This document shows positions 33,601 to 41,059 of a stretch of DNA of 44,961 nt, one piece after another (position 1 is the first letter of the stretch; every line of letters begins with the position of its first letter). Position numbers and translations under genes: made by a program. Origin of the DNA: Candidatus Aegiribacteria sp. (lineage in GTDB: Bacteria > Fermentibacterota > Fermentibacteria > Fermentibacterales > JCC-6); NCBI GenBank assembly GCA_030600545.1, contig JAUVLV010000016.1, positions 1 to 44,961 on the forward strand, in the 5' to 3' direction. The notes beneath the pieces were generated by a model. It had not been told where the DNA came from, made no database searches, and saw nothing but the letters and a program-made list of their open reading frames with translations.

Positions 33601-34268
33601 TGATGTGGCTGAGGAAAGCTACCAGGAAAGCAGCAGAATCGGTCACCGGTTATATCCCCGGCAGGAAGATCTCCATCAGGCTTTTTGACAGAATATCCAG
33701 AGAAAAATCCGCCCAGCATCAGATACTGTTTATGAAGAATTTTGGAAGAGTTTTTGCCGCGCTTGAAAGCGAAATCATGAAACGGAAGATAAGCGAGATC
33801 AAGTCAACAAGATCCGTTCTTGAACATTTATGGATCTTCAATCCGGATTCGGTACAATCTACATCAGCACTTGAGGCGGCAAGGGATGCAGTGGAGACAG
33901 TGGCGCAGTTCTTCCTTGAGATAGGAACCAGGACGGGAGCGGTATCAGCACCAGAAGCCGGTGCCATAAGCCTCGGTATGCGCCGTAAGTACAGAGACAA
34001 CGCGAACACTGTCGCGATTCTTATCAAATGGACACAGGATTCGTCACGGGCTGACCTGCTTACTCTTGTAGAAGCGCACCAGCCGTTACTTGAAGCTGTA
34101 AGCCGTGACAGCGAATTGATACAGATGATAGACAGCCTGTGGAGCAACGGGAAGGCAAGGCTTTATATAAGGTCACTCGCGGACAGGCCCGATAAACTGA
34201 AAAAGAAACTAATTCGCATAACAGGAAACAACGTGACTGGACATAATGACGGTATACGATACATCTGA
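30675..34268 (+). CDS. large alpha-helical protein of unknown function (1197 aa)
   Basis: No family recognised. The protein has no signal peptide or membrane segment, is rich in Leu, Ile, Glu, Arg and Lys, and appears helical almost throughout with an Arg-rich C-terminus, suggesting a scaffold of HEAT- or ARM-like character (guess). The first ATG is 30675, with no ribosome site close by. The same frame is open for another 22 codons back into gyrA (reading in part IDIQEAVRNIEAW) without ATG, GTG or TTG, so a non-standard start such as ATT near 30621, behind AGGGAG of the gyrA end, is possible. It lies 65 bases after gyrA and overlaps the asparaginase gene by 23 bases, so it may be co-transcribed with both. 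Confidence 0.75.
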   Translation: MKPPEVGKGFRLPEKRLDTSIISPETKSRVLSIPLFSGEWKVAGEALSFLLVTIKDSDVDKLLENLSNMRNPPPVMEDAAVKWFAALTNLPSDAVVVAVQEFFHLGWVWNQIGPSTGLVFDDLISLLYKAFLVLAETPGDLSLAENLIQKGIQWPQRFGFMLERTRIGGGNVIRALARANEIMKEFQPVVHESLVDFAVETGWYLLAEEDLPVWRSVGRNGESLYRKMRGFSVQMEAIRTLSGFLGKLEEEKQLHALLENAIRDVITDIEGDLAEQEIDEVIDKLSEQAIEALKRRAERDISIKIMDLPVTESGSGIEYGRAITEIMLFAGAGKALYHCFRRVYLIAEEKNDNHLIIMIARLARERSGIDSLVKRKTEFFIDYIPIAIRFLEGKTNTSEKRRVINSVGRLMDSMLTHDDPETVIKSMKSYLVNVEIDLDKLLTSLILLLRTAKSIKFQDLISKCDTFTSILELFDDNYKKRLLEGEQTDWLAPLAEESLGSVKIIMHTLDRIKKEELRGRFMDKVMAPLLQEKDTEDSVLNELISTAVSTYNREMSIEQLRREETSLLGKLFRAEDRSKALKKTMENLLRIPGIEEKKANDLIYSSRMLCETLSQQAVWVEKTGHRIFSKFLSYGLTAFVKTLVEHPDIAERINGNFMRQIIDTIIPSKETEDSNVALWQLKTASLFFGKTIPLTTELIPDKPDVLIPYLKELSEFSVASRHGEPAGAAFLSWISRRLETELINEFARKLSDDTPFVEFEEKFNAPNLMTRWRNVRDTSSVIMKDMVETIQLLTNNPIYRQILLREGRKLIEGFIENGCGDVIYSSTDNGTSRNEIEKIRKIAEGSDIIDIFRILENAGDNDSEEEIPEAVSNFFLEQSCPPGQNACRHWRNNIFTTLENILLDIIILCDDKKSLEEIEQMIDDFVEIIGYLGTDDDFKPDIVLTAFEKSLSKTEGGRKMTVKVAIKNLDKNVYKLMWLRKATRKAAESVTGYIPGRKISIRLFDRISREKSAQHQILFMKNFGRVFAALESEIMKRKISEIKSTRSVLEHLWIFNPDSVQSTSALEAARDAVETVAQFFLEIGTRTGAVSAPEAGAISLGMRRKYRDNANTVAILIKWTQDSSRADLLTLVEAHQPLLEAVSRDSELIQMIDSLWSNGKARLYIRSLADRPDKLKKKLIRITGNNVTGHNDGIRYI

Positions 34269-35262
34269 TCATCAAAAAGGGCTCATTAAGAACATAGCCA
34301 TAGTTTCCACAGGGGGAACAATTGAGATGCTTCCGGGGCATGGTGGGCTGGATATTGCCGATGATCACAATCCTCTTCCAATAAAGGGGGAAGTAATTCC
34401 ACCCGGCGTTAACGTTGAACATATCAGATTCTGCAGCATTCCGAGTCCGGAAATTACTCCAGAGATAATGGCACAGCTTTGCCTGAAGCTGGAGGAGATG
34501 ACCTCAAGCGGAAAATATAACGGAATTGTTGTTACCCACGGGACTGATACGCTTGAAGAAACTGCTTTTCTGGCAGACATTTACCTTAAGGGAACGGTTC
34601 CGGTTGTCTTCACAGCTGCAATGAGAAGTCAGGCAGAAATGGGTGTTGACGGCCCGAGAAACGTAAGAGGAGCGCTGCTTACAGCAGCAAATAATGAAGT
34701 TCATAAATTGGGAGTTACCGTAGTTCTAAACGATGAGATTCATTCCGCAGGCAGAGTAACAAAAACATATACCAGTAATGTAAGCAGTTTTACATCACCT
34801 GGATACGGCCCCCTGGGATTTGTGGATCAAGACCGCGTTCTGCTTCAGCGAAGACCCATGTGGAAAATCCAGCTTCCGGAGAGTAAACTGAAGCTTAATC
34901 AGAAGGTTGGATTGGTCAGAATTGCTTCCGGACTGGGAGCTAGGGAAATCAGATACAGTGTGGACTGTGGTGATGACGCCATTATTGTAGAAGCCCTTGG
35001 AAGAGGTAATGTCCCACCCGATGTTTCGGAAGCCGTGCAGTATGCTATTGAACGGGGAACAATAGTCTGTATAACAAGCAGATGCTATATTGGACGGGTG
35101 CTTGGAGTATACAACTACACCGGTGGCGGAGCCGATCTTGAGCAGAAAGGCGCGATTCTTGCCGGTGACATGCAGGGGCATAAGCTCAGGCTTCTTATGA
35201 TGGCATCACTGGGTATAGGGATGACCGCTGAGAATATACGGAGAATGCTGAAAAGGCTTTGA
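34246..35262 (+). CDS. ansA: L-asparaginase, type I (cytoplasmic)
   Basis: 338 residues. STGGTIEM (Thr25 as nucleophile) and VVTHGTDTLEETA (second Thr-Asp with the relay) are the two asparaginase signatures; MRSQAEMGVDGPRNVRGALL and SFTSPGYGPLG complete the family. It lacks a signal peptide, so it is a cytoplasmic type I enzyme, and a GatD-type role is less likely because no gatE gene is adjacent. It hydrolyses asparagine to aspartate and ammonia, consistent with amino-acid fermentation. The ATG overlaps the preceding unknown gene by 23 bases. Confidence 0.9.
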   Translation: MTVYDTSDHQKGLIKNIAIVSTGGTIEMLPGHGGLDIADDHNPLPIKGEVIPPGVNVEHIRFCSIPSPEITPEIMAQLCLKLEEMTSSGKYNGIVVTHGTDTLEETAFLADIYLKGTVPVVFTAAMRSQAEMGVDGPRNVRGALLTAANNEVHKLGVTVVLNDEIHSAGRVTKTYTSNVSSFTSPGYGPLGFVDQDRVLLQRRPMWKIQLPESKLKLNQKVGLVRIASGLGAREIRYSVDCGDDAIIVEALGRGNVPPDVSEAVQYAIERGTIVCITSRCYIGRVLGVYNYTGGGADLEQKGAILAGDMQGHKLRLLMMASLGIGMTAENIRRMLKRL

Positions 35263-35277
35263 TAATGCTGGAGTTTG

Positions 35278-35310
35278 TTGACAAACAAGAATACTTTGGC
35301 GTAGTATACT
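35278..35310 (+). promoter_or_regulatory. sigma-70-type promoter before the coiled-coil/bactofilin genes
   Basis: TTGACA (35278-35283) is followed after 18 bases by TAGTAT (35302-35307) and, overlapping it, TATACT (35305-35310, 21-base spacing). It lies just after the asparaginase stop and about 30 bases before the coiled-coil gene start. Confidence 0.45.
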
Positions 35311-35339
35311 GCATGCGGCAGAGGAACGGGCGGATGTGA

Positions 35340-35690
35340 ATGCCTGAAAAAGGGTTTACGGCAACATTTGTTTCAAATACAGGGAAAACGCCTCGCCAGT
35401 TCAAGATAATTGGCTGGAAACTCTACCTTATAAGAGTTCTTATGGCCCTGTTCGTACTGCTTGTGTCTGCAGCCGCAATAATCGTAGCATACGGTTTGAT
35501 AAACGTAGAGGAAATAGCGAGACTAAGAGAAAATATCTCTCAGTTGCAGGATTCACTGATCGTTCGAAGGAATATTGAAGCCAGGCTCGAGAATATGGAA
35601 TACGAGATACAGCAGTTGCATGAATTCAGGCAAAGGCTGGAAAACATAACATCACATATCTCCGCGCCGGAGGATTCACTTGAACAATAG
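35340..35690 (+). CDS. single-pass membrane protein with coiled coil, resembling the N-terminus of M23 peptidases
   Basis: 116 residues: a cytoplasmic stretch with TATFVSNTGKTPRQFKI, one transmembrane helix (about residues 34-56), then a periplasmic coiled coil (about 57-110). This is the layout of the N-terminus of DUF/M23 envelope peptidases normally encoded beside bactofilins, but the LytM catalytic domain is missing and the gene ends normally. It overlaps the bactofilin frame by 11 bases if the latter starts at TTG 35680. A membrane partner or anchor for the bactofilin is inferred. Confidence 0.75.
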   Translation: MPEKGFTATFVSNTGKTPRQFKIIGWKLYLIRVLMALFVLLVSAAAIIVAYGLINVEEIARLRENISQLQDSLIVRRNIEARLENMEYEIQQLHEFRQRLENITSHISAPEDSLEQ

Positions 35691-36069
35691 AGGAAAAGAG
35701 GAAAGCAATAGCATGTCTAAAAATGAATTATCCTCCACAATGGATTCCATTCTTGGTTCCGGAAGCTTTTGCAAGGGTTCCATCAAAGTAGATGGCGGTC
35801 TTAGAATTGACGGCACAGTTGATGGAGAAGTTGTTGTTTCCGGAACATTAACCGTTGGGCGCGAAGGCGTTATTACCGGAAATATAACCGCGAGCCAGGC
35901 CGTGATAGGCGGAAAGATAAATGGTACGGTCAGAGCCGAACAGCAGTTGGAGCTTCAGTGTGGATCAAGACTTGAGGGAGACATTTTCACACGTTCTCTG
36001 GTAATAGAGGATGGAGTTTTCTTTGAAGGATCATGCAAGATGAGTCGAGGCAACGATTCAGAGTCTTAA
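35680..36069 (+). CDS. bactofilin (cell-shape cytoskeletal polymer)
   Basis: 129 residues. The beta-helical DUF583 core contains the repeat-like run KVDGGLRIDGTVDGEVVVSG, then LTVGREGVITGNITASQAVI and RLEGDIFTRSLVIEDGVFFE. Bactofilins polymerise at the inner membrane without nucleotide and direct local peptidoglycan work. TTG 35680 has GGAGG (35669-35673) six bases upstream. ATG 35713, behind GAGGAAAG, is the alternative and gives 118 residues. It is paired with the membrane coiled-coil gene upstream. Confidence 0.9.
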   Translation: MNNRGKEESNSMSKNELSSTMDSILGSGSFCKGSIKVDGGLRIDGTVDGEVVVSGTLTVGREGVITGNITASQAVIGGKINGTVRAEQQLELQCGSRLEGDIFTRSLVIEDGVFFEGSCKMSRGNDSES

Positions 36070-36078
36070 TGCTGAAAA

Positions 36079-36175
36079 TGTGGAAAAGTCCAACATACTG
36101 TGGAAAACTTCGGAAATAGTTAGATTTCAACAAATTATAGAATCACTTAAAGTAATTTCATAAGTAATATCCACA
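36079..36175. promoter_or_regulatory. cluster of DnaA-box-like motifs before the V-ATPase operon
   Basis: The intergenic stretch 36070-36274 carries TGTGGAAAA at 36079-36087 and again at 36099-36107 (20 bp apart, same face of the helix) and ATATCCACA at 36167-36175. Each is one mismatch from TTATCCACA or its complement. The region must also hold the V-ATPase promoter. A small hairpin GCAAATTC-GGGA-GAATTGC (36201-36219) lies in its leader. Confidence 0.35.
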
Positions 36176-36274
36176 ACAGACTCTGTTATGGAGGTATAGC
36201 GCAAATTCGGGAGAATTGCCCCGTTTATGTATGTAATCGATATACCGATGAATCATTCGAAAGGCTGGTATTAA

Positions 36275-36595
36275 ATGTCAAAGCTGGGAGAACTCCGCAG
36301 GGAGGAAGATAAGGCTCAGCTGGAACTTGAAAAAGCTGAGAAGGAAGCCCAGAGAATAAGAATGTCCATACATGATCTGCAGGACGAACAGAGCAGAGAA
36401 AAAGATGATCAGCTGAAGGCTATAGTACAAAAGGAACAGGCAGAAGTTGAAAAGAAAACAGCCGAACTTGAAAAAAGCCTTACCGATGAAACAGAGATGA
36501 AGCTCAAGGTACTTGCCGAAAACTCAGATATCCTTGAAAAAGCCGCGACAAAACAGTTGAAAGAATATATACTGATAAGTGGGAGAAAGAACTGA
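36275..36595 (+). CDS. V-type ATPase subunit G/H (peripheral stalk)
   Basis: 106 residues, one long charged helix rich in Glu, Lys and Ala heptads, with no hydrophobic segment. Length, composition and position first in the operon fit the peripheral-stalk subunit (AtpH/NtpF type) that pairs with subunit E. The stop overlaps the start of subunit I by one base. It is called by context; sequence alone would only say coiled coil. Confidence 0.75.
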   Translation: MSKLGELRREEDKAQLELEKAEKEAQRIRMSIHDLQDEQSREKDDQLKAIVQKEQAEVEKKTAELEKSLTDETEMKLKVLAENSDILEKAATKQLKEYILISGRKN

Positions 36596-38622
36596 TGAGT
36601 CTTGATGCGGTTTCCAAGATAGAGATTCTGTGCCATTCTCTGAAAAGGGAGATGGTACTCAATACTATAGAATCATCTGGAAAAGTACATCTTATAGATC
36701 TGTCCGAAGCAGATGAGCCGGAATGGGAAAGCTTCTTAAAACCCGCCAGTATGAATACAGAAGACCTGATTGAAGAAATTTCCAGCCTTGAAAAGGCGAT
36801 CCTGTTTCTCCTTGAAGAATCCGCAGATGAAGCTGAATACCACCCTTCATCTACACCTTCAATCGGGGAAAGTGAGCTTATACTCATTCTTGAAGACAAG
36901 CGGCTTCTGGAAGACGCAAGAAGAGCCTGGATTGTGGCTGTTCAGAAGGCCAAACTGGAGGGAGCTCTGAAAGAACTTCTGCAAGAAGAGGAATTTCTTC
37001 GGTTCTGGAAAGACATCCCTGTACCATTCGAGGAGATTAGAAGAAAAGGCCGCAGCAGAATAGCTGCAGGAATACTTGAGAAGGAATCCATTGAACCGGC
37101 ACATCTTCTGGAGAAGGCTTATCCGCTCTTCTGCCTTGAAGTTATACAGAAAGAAAAAAATATTGAGAAAGTGCTTGTCATCACTCATGAATCAGTCACA
37201 AAGGATATCTTGCAGTCTCTTTCCGAGCTGGGATTCTCACAGCAGGAATTCGGATCACGCACAGGAATGGTATCTGATAAAATGGAAGAAATCCAGAGTA
37301 ATATTGAACTTATTCGAAAGAGAATGAAAGCTCTTCATGACAGGGCTGTAAAACTCTCATCCCGCATTGACCGGTTTCGTACACTTCTTGATGCCGCAGG
37401 ATTCCTTCTGGAACGTATTAAGGCAACGAGATCTGGTTGCTCAAGTTCGCATACATATCTTTTCCGGGCCTGGATACGTTCAGCGGATCTTGACGATTTC
37501 ATAAGGAGCCTGGACAGGATCGGTGAAGTAGCGGTTGAAGAGATTGAACCGGATGAGGGAGAAATTCTACCGTCTCCATTAACGGAAAAATCTGTAACAG
37601 AACCATATACATTACTTACCGACATGTACGGTCAGCCTACAAGAAAAGATCCGGATCCTACACCTTTAATGGCACCTTTCTACGCCCTGTTTTTCGGGAT
37701 ATGCATAGGCGACGCTGGTTACGGAATGGCACTTGCGCTGGGTTCCGCCGCCGGATGGTACATTGTAAATAGACGACACGGTAATACAAGGCTCTTTCAA
37801 CTTCTTTTCCAGGGAGGAATTGCCAGCATTCTGGTTGGAATTTTCCTGGGAGGCTGGTTCGGTATCCCCTTTGACAGCCTTCCCGGATTCCTTCAGGCAC
37901 CGGCGAATATTCTGAACGGACTGATTCCCGGATATCAGCCGGGACAATCGGGACAGGATGGATTCGGAGTATCAAAACAGTTCCTTTACCTCACTCTTGC
38001 GCTCGGGCTGCTGCAGCTGACTGCGGGAATCATAGTTAATCTTGTAAAGAGATGGAAAGCAGGCGAGAAGTTCGCAGCGGTTGTTGATCAGTCCGGGTGG
38101 TTGCTTGCCACAGCTGGTCTTTTTCCATGGCTCTTCAACCATTACCTTCTGAAAGGCGTCCTTTACAACGTGAACGGTCCGCTTGACAGTATATTCATGT
38201 ACATGCTTGCAGCTGGAGCTCTTCTGATATTCGTAATGGGAGGGCGGGATGCAAAGGGTTTCGGCAAGATCGGTCTTGGAGCCTATGCGGTGTACGGAAT
38301 AGTGAATCTTCTCGGAGATGTGCTTTCGTACTCAAGACTGTTCGCTCTTGCGCTTTCGAGTGCAATTATAGCACAGGTAGTTAATACGATGGGCGGTATG
38401 CTTATAAGTGAAGTGGGAATACCCGTTGTCGGGTTTGTGCTTGCCGCAATTGTAGTTATTGGAGGACATGCTTTCAACCTCGCAATGGCAGCGCTCAGCG
38501 GGTTCATACATACAGCAAGGCTGCAGTTTGTTGAATTCTTCGGGAAATTTTACGATGGAACGGGAGTACAGTTCAAACCATTGAGATACGAACCAAAATA
38601 CGTGCACATAAAAAGAGATTAG
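36595..38622 (+). CDS. V-type ATPase subunit I (a-subunit homologue)
   Basis: 675 residues. The N-terminal cytoplasmic arm (about 1-350, coiled-coil hairpin including RKRMKALHDRAVKL) anchors the stalks. The C-terminal half (about 360-630) has seven or eight membrane helices, with ALFFGICIGDAGYGMAL and the ion-channel helix region LGDVLSYSRLFALALSSAII containing the essential Arg. It forms the stator half-channels facing the K ring. The C-terminus HAFNLAMAALSGFIHTARLQ is the standard family motif. Confidence 0.95.
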   Translation: MSLDAVSKIEILCHSLKREMVLNTIESSGKVHLIDLSEADEPEWESFLKPASMNTEDLIEEISSLEKAILFLLEESADEAEYHPSSTPSIGESELILILEDKRLLEDARRAWIVAVQKAKLEGALKELLQEEEFLRFWKDIPVPFEEIRRKGRSRIAAGILEKESIEPAHLLEKAYPLFCLEVIQKEKNIEKVLVITHESVTKDILQSLSELGFSQQEFGSRTGMVSDKMEEIQSNIELIRKRMKALHDRAVKLSSRIDRFRTLLDAAGFLLERIKATRSGCSSSHTYLFRAWIRSADLDDFIRSLDRIGEVAVEEIEPDEGEILPSPLTEKSVTEPYTLLTDMYGQPTRKDPDPTPLMAPFYALFFGICIGDAGYGMALALGSAAGWYIVNRRHGNTRLFQLLFQGGIASILVGIFLGGWFGIPFDSLPGFLQAPANILNGLIPGYQPGQSGQDGFGVSKQFLYLTLALGLLQLTAGIIVNLVKRWKAGEKFAAVVDQSGWLLATAGLFPWLFNHYLLKGVLYNVNGPLDSIFMYMLAAGALLIFVMGGRDAKGFGKIGLGAYAVYGIVNLLGDVLSYSRLFALALSSAIIAQVVNTMGGMLISEVGIPVVGFVLAAIVVIGGHAFNLAMAALSGFIHTARLQFVEFFGKFYDGTGVQFKPLRYEPKYVHIKRD

Positions 38623-38660
38623 TAACAAAGCTCTTATTCAGGAGCGAAGGGAGACAATAA

Positions 38661-39110
38661 GTGGAACAACTCGTAGCATATATGGGAATTGCACTTGCCT
38701 GCGCACTTGCGGGGATAGGATCAGCTGTGGGCGTCGGGATAGCTGCCCAGGCCAGCACAGGCGTGATGAGCGTGGATCCTGGAAAATTCGGAAAACTGCT
38801 TCTTCTGTCTGCATTACCCGGAACTCAAGGAATATATGGATTTGTAATAGCTTTCCTTCTCCTCGGAAAAGTAACTCCAGGCATGAATATGCATATAGCG
38901 TGGCAGATTTTCACGGCCGGAATTCCAATAGCTCTTGCCGGACTGTTCTCAGGAATTCACCAGGGGAAAGTATGTGCCGGTGGTGCCATGATGACAGCAA
39001 AGCAACCGGATGATTCGGCAAAGTCCCTTATTCTCGCTGTTTTCGTAGAGTTCTACGCCATTCTTGGGTTCCTTGTTTCGTTCCTCATGCTTCAGGGTAT
39101 AGGAGTGTAA
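38661..39110 (+). CDS. V-type ATPase subunit K (membrane rotor, Na+-type ligands)
   Basis: 149 residues from GTG 38661 with GGGAG seven bases before. Four helices form two hairpins. The ion-site residues are L52, T55 and Q56 in LPGTQG, Q101 in HQGKV and E130 in VEFYAILGF. These equal the sodium ligands L61, T64, Q65, Q110 and E139 of Enterococcus hirae NtpK with a constant offset of nine. Only the second hairpin has the carboxylate, as in NtpK. The subunit assembles into the rotating ring. Confidence 0.94.
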   Translation: MEQLVAYMGIALACALAGIGSAVGVGIAAQASTGVMSVDPGKFGKLLLLSALPGTQGIYGFVIAFLLLGKVTPGMNMHIAWQIFTAGIPIALAGLFSGIHQGKVCAGGAMMTAKQPDDSAKSLILAVFVEFYAILGFLVSFLMLQGIGV

Positions 39111-39117
39111 CGGGAAG

Positions 39118-39705
39118 ATGTCTCTCGAAGCAATCCTTTCAAAAATACAGGGAGATGCCAGTCAGAAGGCTGAATCTGTAATAGAGAGTGCAAAGAAGAA
39201 TAAAAATGCGGCACTCGAAGAACATGCCAGGGAAATAGAAACAAGACACAGCAGGGATATTGAAAAGGTAAAATCCGGGATTAGAGAAGAACTTAAAAGA
39301 AAAGAATTCCATGTTCGCAGGGAAGCGGCCAGAAAGATACTGAATGCCAGAAGAGCCATGATGGATAACGCAATCAGGAAAGCGGTAAGGAACCTAGCTT
39401 CATCCGCTGATTCCGAATATCTCATGATGATATCATCTCTTATTGAGGGCTGTGATCTGAAGGGAAAAATTGAAGTTGTGATATCCGCCGCTGATGAGTC
39501 ACGGATAACTCCCGGATACCTGAAAAAATATTCGGTAAGCGAACGGGAATTCATCCTTTCAGAAGAAAGGCACTCCAAAAACGGCGGGGTGATTTTCAAA
39601 TCGGGGAAAATCAGCCAGAACGGCACTTTCCCCATGATAGCGGAGCTTGCTCACGAAGATATAGTGATGGAGCTGTCCGGTCTCATTCCATTAGAGAAGA
39701 CCTGA
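39118..39705 (+). CDS. V-type ATPase subunit E (peripheral stalk)
   Basis: 195 residues. A charged N-terminal helix of about 100 residues is followed by a compact C-terminal domain with SKNGGVIFKSGKI, resembling the GG-containing hairpin of subunit E. It forms the peripheral stalk with G/H and joins the catalytic head to subunit I. It begins seven bases after subunit K. Confidence 0.88.
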   Translation: MSLEAILSKIQGDASQKAESVIESAKKNKNAALEEHAREIETRHSRDIEKVKSGIREELKRKEFHVRREAARKILNARRAMMDNAIRKAVRNLASSADSEYLMMISSLIEGCDLKGKIEVVISAADESRITPGYLKKYSVSEREFILSEERHSKNGGVIFKSGKISQNGTFPMIAELAHEDIVMELSGLIPLEKT

Positions 39706-39708
39706 TCC

Positions 39709-40683
39709 ATGGCAGACAGTTTCATCTATGCCAACGGAAGAATAAGCGGAGAGGGAACAAACCTTCTGGACAAGCGTATGTGGCAGATGCTTCTATCCTC
39801 AGTTGATGTAAAAGAAGCTACGAGACTTCTCGGCGATACATGGTACGGCGGTTTCATGCAGTATAACTCCATGGAAGACTGCTTCAACAAGGCTATGGAA
39901 ACAACGGAGAATGAACTTCTGGAACTTTCCGAGGACGAAAGACTCATACGGGGAATCCTTCATCGAAGAGATGTGAGAAATGCAAGGTATATCTGGAAAA
40001 AAAACCTTTCAGGTAAGGGTTCAGAGGAAGAAATAGAAGTTGAGCGTCCGGGAATGATAGATACGGAAATTCTTAGAAAATCTGTTAATTCCGTTGAAGT
40101 CAGAGACGAACTTCCTCCTCTTTTCCTGCAGACACTGGAGGAACTCCTTGAGAATGAGCGAACAGGTGAAGTGGAAATTGACAGAAGAATGGACCATCTT
40201 GCCGCTGCCGTTGAAAACGATGAACTCATTGAAATAAATTCCGGTTTCAGGACATTCGTTATGACCAGCCTTGAACAGAAAAATTTCCTCACAGCTGGCA
40301 GATGCAGCCTTGACGATGTTCCCAGGCACATCCTGCGAGAGATGCTCCTTCATGGTGGTTACCATACCGAAGATGAAATTCTGGAAGCTTATCAGCGTAA
40401 AACATTACCCGGGCTTCTGGCAGAAACTTCTGGATTTGAACAGATAGGAGCAGCATTCGGGGAAGCTCTTGGGGACGGTTCCTTTTTCGTATTCGAAAGA
40501 GAATGTGACAGGAGACTGCTGGAATTGCTTGAAAAGGGAGCATTTCCTGTCTTCGGCCCGTCACCGCTGGCAGCTTTCGTGATAAGACGGGAAATGGAAA
40601 TCAGCCACCTCAGGTTACTTATGGCAGCAAAATCGGCCGGGGTCAGTGAAGACAGGCTGAAAAAGCGGCTGCCGCGTGGATAG
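39709..40683 (+). CDS. V-type ATPase subunit C (central socket)
   Basis: 324 residues, mostly helical, with the family start FIYANGRISGEGTNLLDKRMW and the RRDVRNARYIWKKNLSG region. It is the bacterial/archaeal d-type subunit that sits on the K ring and receives the D-F rotor shaft. Three bases separate it from subunit E, and F follows after eight bases. Confidence 0.9.
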   Translation: MADSFIYANGRISGEGTNLLDKRMWQMLLSSVDVKEATRLLGDTWYGGFMQYNSMEDCFNKAMETTENELLELSEDERLIRGILHRRDVRNARYIWKKNLSGKGSEEEIEVERPGMIDTEILRKSVNSVEVRDELPPLFLQTLEELLENERTGEVEIDRRMDHLAAAVENDELIEINSGFRTFVMTSLEQKNFLTAGRCSLDDVPRHILREMLLHGGYHTEDEILEAYQRKTLPGLLAETSGFEQIGAAFGEALGDGSFFVFERECDRRLLELLEKGAFPVFGPSPLAAFVIRREMEISHLRLLMAAKSAGVSEDRLKKRLPRG

Positions 40684-40691
40684 GAGACGGG

Positions 40692-41021
40692 ATGACTGAG
40701 GGTAAGATTGCATTTCTTGGAGATATTGACTCGGTTCTCGGATTCAGGGCGCTGGGCGTGGAAACGGTAGTTCCGGAGAATGCGGAAGATGCCCGAGTGC
40801 AGTTTGCAAGGCTTGTAAAGGAGAAAACCTCCATCATCATGATAACGGAAGACCTGATGGATCATCTCCAGGAACAGATAGAAGAAACGGTTCACACAGC
40901 AATACCGTCGGTTGTTGTTCTTCCCGGCATTAAGGGTACTCAGAAACGGGGAGAGGATACGATAAGGGAGCTTATCATAAGGGCAGTCGGCGTTGATCTT
41001 ATGTCAGAGGGAAAGAATTGA
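40692..41021 (+). CDS. V-type ATPase subunit F (central shaft)
   Basis: 109 residues with the typical N-terminal KIAFLGDIDSVLGFRALG and VVVLPGIKGTQKRGEDTIR near the C-terminus. This small Rossmann-like protein binds subunit D in the central rotor and can act as a regulatory brake. GGAG precedes the start. Confidence 0.93.
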   Translation: MTEGKIAFLGDIDSVLGFRALGVETVVPENAEDARVQFARLVKEKTSIIMITEDLMDHLQEQIEETVHTAIPSVVVLPGIKGTQKRGEDTIRELIIRAVGVDLMSEGKN

Positions 41022-41059
41022 AAACAGTATAGAAAACCGCAACCCTCCGGAGGCAACGG

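Noticed and set aside
36201-36219. Hairpin in the V-ATPase leader as a terminator
   Set aside because: The stem has a bulge and is followed by CCCCG and not a T-run.
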